DNA from: Lachnospiraceae bacterium
GTDB taxonomy: Bacteria > Bacillota > Clostridia > Lachnospirales > Lachnospiraceae
Assembly: GCA_022791635.1 (NCBI GenBank)
Contig: JAAVZL010000053.1
Span: forward strand, 1-64,000
Reading direction: 5' to 3'
DNA: 64,000 nt
The notes beneath the pieces are model-generated. The model was not told the DNA's origin. It saw only the letters and a program-made list of their open reading frames with translations, and did no database searches. Shown one piece after another: positions 59,686 to 64,000 of the stretch. Position 1 is the stretch's first letter. Each line of letters begins with the position of its first letter. The translations under genes and the position numbers were made by a program.

Positions 59686-60390
59686 TTACCTACAGGCCCT
59701 CAAAAATTCCTCATAATTCTCAAATAACGGCGCATGCGTTTTCAGATACTCCATAGACTGGTCATAGTTCCCGCACAGCTTTAGCTTTTCATCAAATACA
59801 GGATTCAGCTTGCTATCTGCCTTTGTAAACAAATAAAAATATTCATGTAATTTCATTTCATCCGGTTCTGTTCCATGGGCATCTATCCATTTTCTCACAA
59901 AAGTTTTTGCCTCTTCAAACTGTCTCTTCTGCCTTTTTTTCTGATACTCCTCCAGGCTCATAATCTTTCTGGCCGGATTTCCTACATAAACCGAATCACG
60001 CTCACACAGACCGCTTACAACACTATGTGCTCCAATAATCACATTATCTTCTACTACGCTTCCGCCAAGAATGATACTCCCTGCTCCGACAAAAATATTG
60101 TTTCCTAATTTTACAGGACGCTGATTCCCTGCTATTTCTCCATATTTTCCTTTGATTACACTCCAGGAGTAATCATGAGTTAAAATCATAGAGGACACAA
60201 TATTCACATGATTTCCTATAGAAAGTAAATGCAGATTCAAAGTATCAATCTGACATTTTTCAATGGAGAAAAAATTAACATCCTCGCCGATTTTCGCTCC
60301 GCCTTCTCTCAAAAAACAAATAAATGTCTCCTGATCACATTTATGTCCGAATATTATTTTCTTAATTTGCTTTTTTAAAAGATTTCTCAT
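59686..60390 (-). CDS. Left-handed beta-helix acyltransferase (hexapeptide family)
   Basis: A 234-residue protein with hexapeptide repeats (IGNHVNIVSSMILTHD, LGNNIFVGAGSIILGGSVV, DNVIIGAHSVVSGLC, then VYVGNPARKI), typical of CatB/LbetaH O- or N-acetyltransferases that use acetyl-CoA. The C-terminal ~80 residues are helical and not part of the repeat fold. In this cluster it probably acetylates a nucleotide sugar or the growing glycan. It starts 5 bases after the epimerase gene. Confidence 0.85.
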   Translation of the reverse strand: MRNLLKKQIKKIIFGHKCDQETFICFLREGGAKIGEDVNFFSIEKCQIDTLNLHLLSIGNHVNIVSSMILTHDYSWSVIKGKYGEIAGNQRPVKLGNNIFVGAGSIILGGSVVEDNVIIGAHSVVSGLCERDSVYVGNPARKIMSLEEYQKKRQKRQFEEAKTFVRKWIDAHGTEPDEMKLHEYFYLFTKADSKLNPVFDEKLKLCGNYDQSMEYLKTHAPLFENYEEFLRACR

Positions 60391-60395
60391 TTCCT

Positions 60396-61526
60396 TTACT
60401 CACTTCCAAATGATACTTCCGTATAGCCCTTTTCCAAAACATCTGCAATGCGTTTACTGGCAAAACCATCTCCATACGGATTACTGGCTCTCGCCATCGC
60501 ATTATATGCATTTTGATCCGTAAGCAATTCGTTAAAATTGGAATAAATCGTTTCTTCATTCGTTCCGACCAGCTTCAACGTCCCAGCTGCAATTCCTTCC
60601 GGGCGCTCTGTCGTATCCCGCATAACAAGAACCGGTTTTCCAAGAGATGGCGCTTCCTCCTGTATCCCGCCCGAATCTGTTATAATCAGATATGAATGCG
60701 CCATCATATTATGGCAATCAAAAACCTCAACCGGATCAATTAAGTGAATTCTGTCAAATTTACCCAACTCTTCTTCCGCCGCTTTTCGAACAATCGGATT
60801 CATATGAATGGGATATAAAGCCTTCACATTCGGATGCTCCTCCATAACACGGCGAATGGCCCGAAACATATGATGCATTGGCTTCCCTAAATTTTCACGA
60901 CGGTGTGCCGTAATAAAAATCAGGCGGGAATCTCCCGCCCAGTCCAATTCCGGATGATTGTAATCCTCATGTACGGTTGTTTTTAGTGCATCAATCACCG
61001 TATTACCTGTGACCCAAATCTTATCCGCACTCTTGCCCTCCTTGAGCAGATTATTCTTTGCCTGTACCGTAGGCGCAAAATGATACTGTGAAATTACCGA
61101 TACTGCCTGACGATTGAATTCTTCCGGGTAGGGGGAATAAAGATCATAAGTCCGAAGCCCTGCCTCTACATGTCCTACCGGTATCTGCATATAAAAACAG
61201 GCCAATGCTGTTGCAAACGTAGTGGAGGTATCACCATGAACCAGCACTACATCTGGTCTTATCTCTTCCAATACAGCCTTAATGTGATTCAGAATCCTCA
61301 TCGTAATATCAAATAACGTCTGTCCATCTTTCATGATTGACAAATTATAATCAGGGGTTACTTTAAAAGCATCTAATACCTGATTTAGCATCTGTTTATG
61401 CTGCCCTGTTACACACACAACTGTTTTAATTTCTTTCCTTGTTTTTAGTTCATTTACAAGAGGACACATTTTTATTGCTTCCGGTCTTGTGCCAAAAACT
61501 ACCATAACTGTTTTTATTTTCCTCAC
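60396..61526 (-). CDS. wecB: UDP-N-acetylglucosamine 2-epimerase (non-hydrolysing)
   Basis: Interconverts UDP-GlcNAc and UDP-ManNAc, a precursor for teichoic acid linkage units and capsules. The 376-residue protein has VVFGTRPEAIKM, VCVTGQHKQML, VHGDTSTTFA, VGHVEAGLRT, ITAHRRENLG and ITDSGGIQEEAPSLGKPVLVMRDTTERPE, all family hallmarks. The start is GTG at 61526, giving the expected MRKIKTVMVVFGTRPE. It could equally be called mnaA. It is typical of a surface-polysaccharide locus. Confidence 0.95.
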   Translation of the reverse strand: MRKIKTVMVVFGTRPEAIKMCPLVNELKTRKEIKTVVCVTGQHKQMLNQVLDAFKVTPDYNLSIMKDGQTLFDITMRILNHIKAVLEEIRPDVVLVHGDTSTTFATALACFYMQIPVGHVEAGLRTYDLYSPYPEEFNRQAVSVISQYHFAPTVQAKNNLLKEGKSADKIWVTGNTVIDALKTTVHEDYNHPELDWAGDSRLIFITAHRRENLGKPMHHMFRAIRRVMEEHPNVKALYPIHMNPIVRKAAEEELGKFDRIHLIDPVEVFDCHNMMAHSYLIITDSGGIQEEAPSLGKPVLVMRDTTERPEGIAAGTLKLVGTNEETIYSNFNELLTDQNAYNAMARASNPYGDGFASKRIADVLEKGYTEVSFGSE

Positions 61527-61532
61527 CTACTT

Positions 61533-62753
61533 TCATTTCTTATAGATAATCAATATTCCATAGCTAGGTGTTACCCCCCCCCTATGGATTTTTTCGATAT
61601 AAGTCCATAAACCAGCACGAAGCAGCATAGCCTTCAATAGGACTTTTCCTGTTTTAGGCACATACTTTTTTGAAAGCTTCTCAAATGGCAGCTTGTTCAT
61701 ATCCTTATAAAATGTATTTCGAGCAATATGATAGGACTGAGATTTATAAATTGCCGGATTGCATTTCCTTGCCAATTCATTACTCAGCCCTTTATTTGTA
61801 CTCCAAAAATTTTTCTTTACTGCCTCAAATAGTTCTCTCCCTCTATCTGAGTTAAGTAAAACCATAGATAAGCCCTTATTATCGCTAAGCTCCGGGAAAA
61901 CAGTTTCTACATTCCAAAAGTCGCCCAATGTAATATCTGCTCCGCTTTCCCCATCTTTCGACTGGCAATAATAACAGGAAGGGCGCAGGCAAAAATTACT
62001 GTTAAACATACAGAAATACGGATCCTCAAAATTAAATTTGAAATACTGTTTCTCTTGGTTTACGGAATATCCTGTCCCAAAATCACGCCAGCCGTATTTT
62101 TTACTTCGGAAGTTAACACTGCCAATTTTTGCATTTAATTTTTTCTCTAAGTATTCTACATACTTTGCCCACAAGCTCTGCGATGGAACACCATGGCAAA
62201 TCACATCTACACATATTAAATGTGCAAAATCTTTTTTCAAATATAATTTCAGGCCCTTGATCTGACAAGGGGTTCCCGAAAACAAAACCCTTCTTCCCTG
62301 CTCCAAATATTCCTTTGTAAGTACATAAGTATTTCCCAAAGAGCTCTGCAAATATTTTGAACCTCTGATACGTTCTATCTCTTCAAAAGATTGTACTGCA
62401 ATGTGTTCTGCCGAACAATTATCCGCAGACATTGCCGCTCCAAACACGATTCCCTTTTGCTGAATGATATATTCTGCAAGAGCAGAAAACACACCGCCTG
62501 ACGAACTGTTAAATCGAATCCTGTCGTTTTGATGCTTTACGCACCATACATCTGTTTCCTCCTTAGAATGAGGAGTTGAATTGATGCAAGGGCATACAGA
62601 TTCACAATTTCCACAGTCAATACATACTTTTTCTTCTACCTTTGGATAATAAAACCCCTCCTCATCTTTCTGCATGGATATGCAATGCAAAGAGCAGCTT
62701 TGAACACATGCGCCGCACCCTGTACATAAAGATTTATCTTTTATTTTTATCAT
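61533..62753 (-). CDS. Ferredoxin-FrhB-like iron-sulfur protein of a polysaccharide locus
   Basis: A 406-residue relative of the middle part of the 23043-26021 fusion. It has CTGCGACVQSCS and CIDCGNCESVCP as two [4Fe-4S] motifs, then the FrhB N- and C-domains (SSSGGVFSALAEYI, FSGTPCQIKGLK, VICHGVPSQSLW, LGDFWNVE). It is probably a flavin/FeS electron carrier; F420 is unlikely in this organism. It may drive reduction of a sugar intermediate. A nine-G tract (plus 61574-61582) lies 16 codons before its end and is in frame here. The second of two adjacent ATGs is preferred, with GAGG 5 bases upstream. Confidence 0.85.
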   Translation of the reverse strand: MIKIKDKSLCTGCGACVQSCSLHCISMQKDEEGFYYPKVEEKVCIDCGNCESVCPCINSTPHSKEETDVWCVKHQNDRIRFNSSSGGVFSALAEYIIQQKGIVFGAAMSADNCSAEHIAVQSFEEIERIRGSKYLQSSLGNTYVLTKEYLEQGRRVLFSGTPCQIKGLKLYLKKDFAHLICVDVICHGVPSQSLWAKYVEYLEKKLNAKIGSVNFRSKKYGWRDFGTGYSVNQEKQYFKFNFEDPYFCMFNSNFCLRPSCYYCQSKDGESGADITLGDFWNVETVFPELSDNKGLSMVLLNSDRGRELFEAVKKNFWSTNKGLSNELARKCNPAIYKSQSYHIARNTFYKDMNKLPFEKLSKKYVPKTGKVLLKAMLLRAGLWTYIEKIHRGGVTPSYGILIIYKK

Positions 62754-62784
62754 CATTACCTCTCATAAAAGTTATATCAATAAC

Positions 62785-64000
62785 TTAAGAATTCTTTTTT
62801 CTTGTTAACACTGCCAATACCTTCCCAGAAATGCCAAAAAATATCTCACAGCCCCAATACACCATAAACATCATGGCAAGGAAAAGAATACCCTTCACCC
62901 ATATATTATCAAAAATTAGAGACACCACTAAATAGACAATGAATACAGCCCATATAGCAAGAATTGTTTTATTTAGAAAATACTTCTTATCAACAATTTT
63001 CTCCTTAATATAAAAGGGAACAAAAATAACGGTTGTAATAAAATAGGCCAATAAATATGCACAGGAAATGCCAATAGCTCCCCATTGCTTAAAAATGAGT
63101 ATGCAGATAATAAAGCAGATTCCCCATAAAAGATTGCTAAAAAAACCAAACCACATATAGCTATGCTTGATCAAATTTCTCGCAATTCCCTCCTTGAAGG
63201 CCAAGAAACCGCAAATCGCACATATAACAATAATAGAGCGATTAAGACTTGTATAATCATAACTCCTTCCATAAAACAATGTAATAAGTCCTGATAAAAA
63301 TGTGACTCCTGATGATAATACAAGGACAATAAACCATGATAATAAGATATTTACATCCTCCACGGTGTCATCATCCCTTGTTATAATAAAAGGAAGAATT
63401 ACATTTCCAATTGCCGCCGGTAATAGAGAGATTGCCGATCGCCACTGATTTGCTGCATTGAACACTCCAAGATGATAATATCCATTGAAATCCTGAATCA
63501 CAATCGTATTTCCGAGCCATGTAACAGGTATTACAACTACATTCATCAGCATAGCCGGTAAAGCAAATTTGAACAACAATCGGTATTCTGAAAGACAAGT
63601 TTTGTAGGTAATAAAAATATGATTCTTTTTACAAGCTCTTTTTATATAGAGGTTGGCTATCAAAAATGTAATGATCCCGACAATCCCATACCCAATCACT
63701 AATCCATTGACCCCGAAAAGGAGTGTAAAAACAACAAATACCGGTACAGAAATAATACCTTGTATAATTGCCACTCTTGCAACTATTTTAAAATCCTCAA
63801 AGCCTGCCAAAATACTGTTCTGAATTGTATTTAGCGTATTAAATAGCAGCATTATGGTTGACAACTTGAGACCAATGGAAAGTTTTGAATTATTTAATGT
63901 ATTTTCCGCTAACCAATCGCTCCCCAATATCAAGCCGCCGGCAAAAATCAATGACGAGGCCAGTGCAATGAAAAAAGCCATTGCTATTACATTCCCACAT
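62785..64000 (-). CDS. Oligosaccharide flippase (Wzx-like), 5' end outside the window
   Basis: A polytopic membrane protein of the MATE/MOP superfamily that flips lipid-linked oligosaccharide across the membrane. About 11 hydrophobic segments are visible (SLIFAGGLILGSDWLA, VPVFVVFTLLFGVNGLVIGYGIVGIITFLI, AISLLPAAIGNVILPFII, FIVYLVVSLIF). The frame runs open through base 64000, so the N-terminus is missing; an in-frame ATG at 63981 is internal. It is first of the visible genes of cluster 2 in the direction of transcription. Confidence 0.88.
   Translation of the reverse strand, partial: CGNVIAMAFFIALASSLIFAGGLILGSDWLAENTLNNSKLSIGLKLSTIMLLFNTLNTIQNSILAGFEDFKIVARVAIIQGIISVPVFVVFTLLFGVNGLVIGYGIVGIITFLIANLYIKRACKKNHIFITYKTCLSEYRLLFKFALPAMLMNVVVIPVTWLGNTIVIQDFNGYYHLGVFNAANQWRSAISLLPAAIGNVILPFIITRDDDTVEDVNILLSWFIVLVLSSGVTFLSGLITLFYGRSYDYTSLNRSIIVICAICGFLAFKEGIARNLIKHSYMWFGFFSNLLWGICFIICILIFKQWGAIGISCAYLLAYFITTVIFVPFYIKEKIVDKKYFLNKTILAIWAVFIVYLVVSLIFDNIWVKGILFLAMMFMVYWGCEIFFGISGKVLAVLTRKKNS

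Noticed and set aside
61533..62753. True F420-dependent hydrogenase or dehydrogenase
   Set aside because: FrhB-like domains in bacterial polysaccharide loci do not imply F420, and no F420 synthesis or hydrogenase genes are present.

Overview
The window reads as a chromosomal segment (probably a contig end at base 1) of an anaerobic, endospore-forming Firmicute. The best guess is a Lachnospiraceae-type clostridium. The evidence is a pyruvate:ferredoxin oxidoreductase, sporulation and germination genes (spoIIP, gpr, a GerMN lipoprotein), a CIRCE-controlled hrcA-grpE-dnaK-dnaJ operon, strong AGGAGG ribosome sites, and the gene order rpsT/gpr/spoIIP/lepA/hemW typical of Clostridia. No database could be searched, so the taxon is an inference. 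I saw no rRNA, tRNA or CRISPR array.

Layout. 1-11.6 kb: PFOR (cut by the window edge), dnaJ-dnaK-grpE-hrcA on the minus strand, and divergent clpB. 11.6-14.2 kb: a PAP2 phosphatase, a 75-residue protein of unknown family, and an AAA/PD-(D/E)XK protein. 14.4-26.0 kb: surface-polysaccharide cluster 1, all minus strand. Here six consecutive or near-consecutive genes carry the same small Rossmann-like module with a YGAG/YGMG loop, fused to glycosyltransferases, to a PP-loop ATPase and to a ferredoxin-FrhB-pyruvyltransferase fusion. 26.0-28.3 kb: a TnpB homologue whose three RuvC acidic residues are all replaced, plus a second copy of the 75-residue protein. 28.4-33.2 kb: a multispan membrane protein and a MoxR/VWA pair. 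33.2-51.6 kb: mostly housekeeping genes (HAD phosphatase, hemW, lepA, spoIIP, gpr, rpsT, holA, comEC, GerMN lipoprotein, WalK/WalR-like two-component system, comEA, a small transporter, an orphan solute-binding protein, argD, argB). 51.7-52.7 kb: an Rpn-type nuclease/transposase relative. 53.2-64 kb: polysaccharide cluster 2 (flippase, FrhB-like protein, UDP-GlcNAc 2-epimerase, hexapeptide acyltransferase), continuing into a Dlt-like acylation set (SGNH protein, MBOAT, GNAT, adenylating enzyme, carrier protein) that ends in a formyltransferase.

The most noteworthy items are: (1) the nuclease-dead TnpB homologue with a possible guide-RNA region, lying directly upstream of cluster 1; (2) the repeated YGAG module, with signs of tandem duplication, fusion and deletion among its glycosyltransferases; (3) the carrier-protein/formyltransferase/MBOAT set, which suggests transfer of a formylated aminoacyl group to a cell-surface glycan; (4) G-homopolymer tracts, one of which breaks the MBOAT frame; (5) three kinds of intergenic repeat or structured element; (6) a run of C-to-A differences in the first 135 bases that looks like contig-end sequence error. 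The usual hemW-hrcA neighbourhood is split here by about 25 kb of largely accessory genes in the same orientation.
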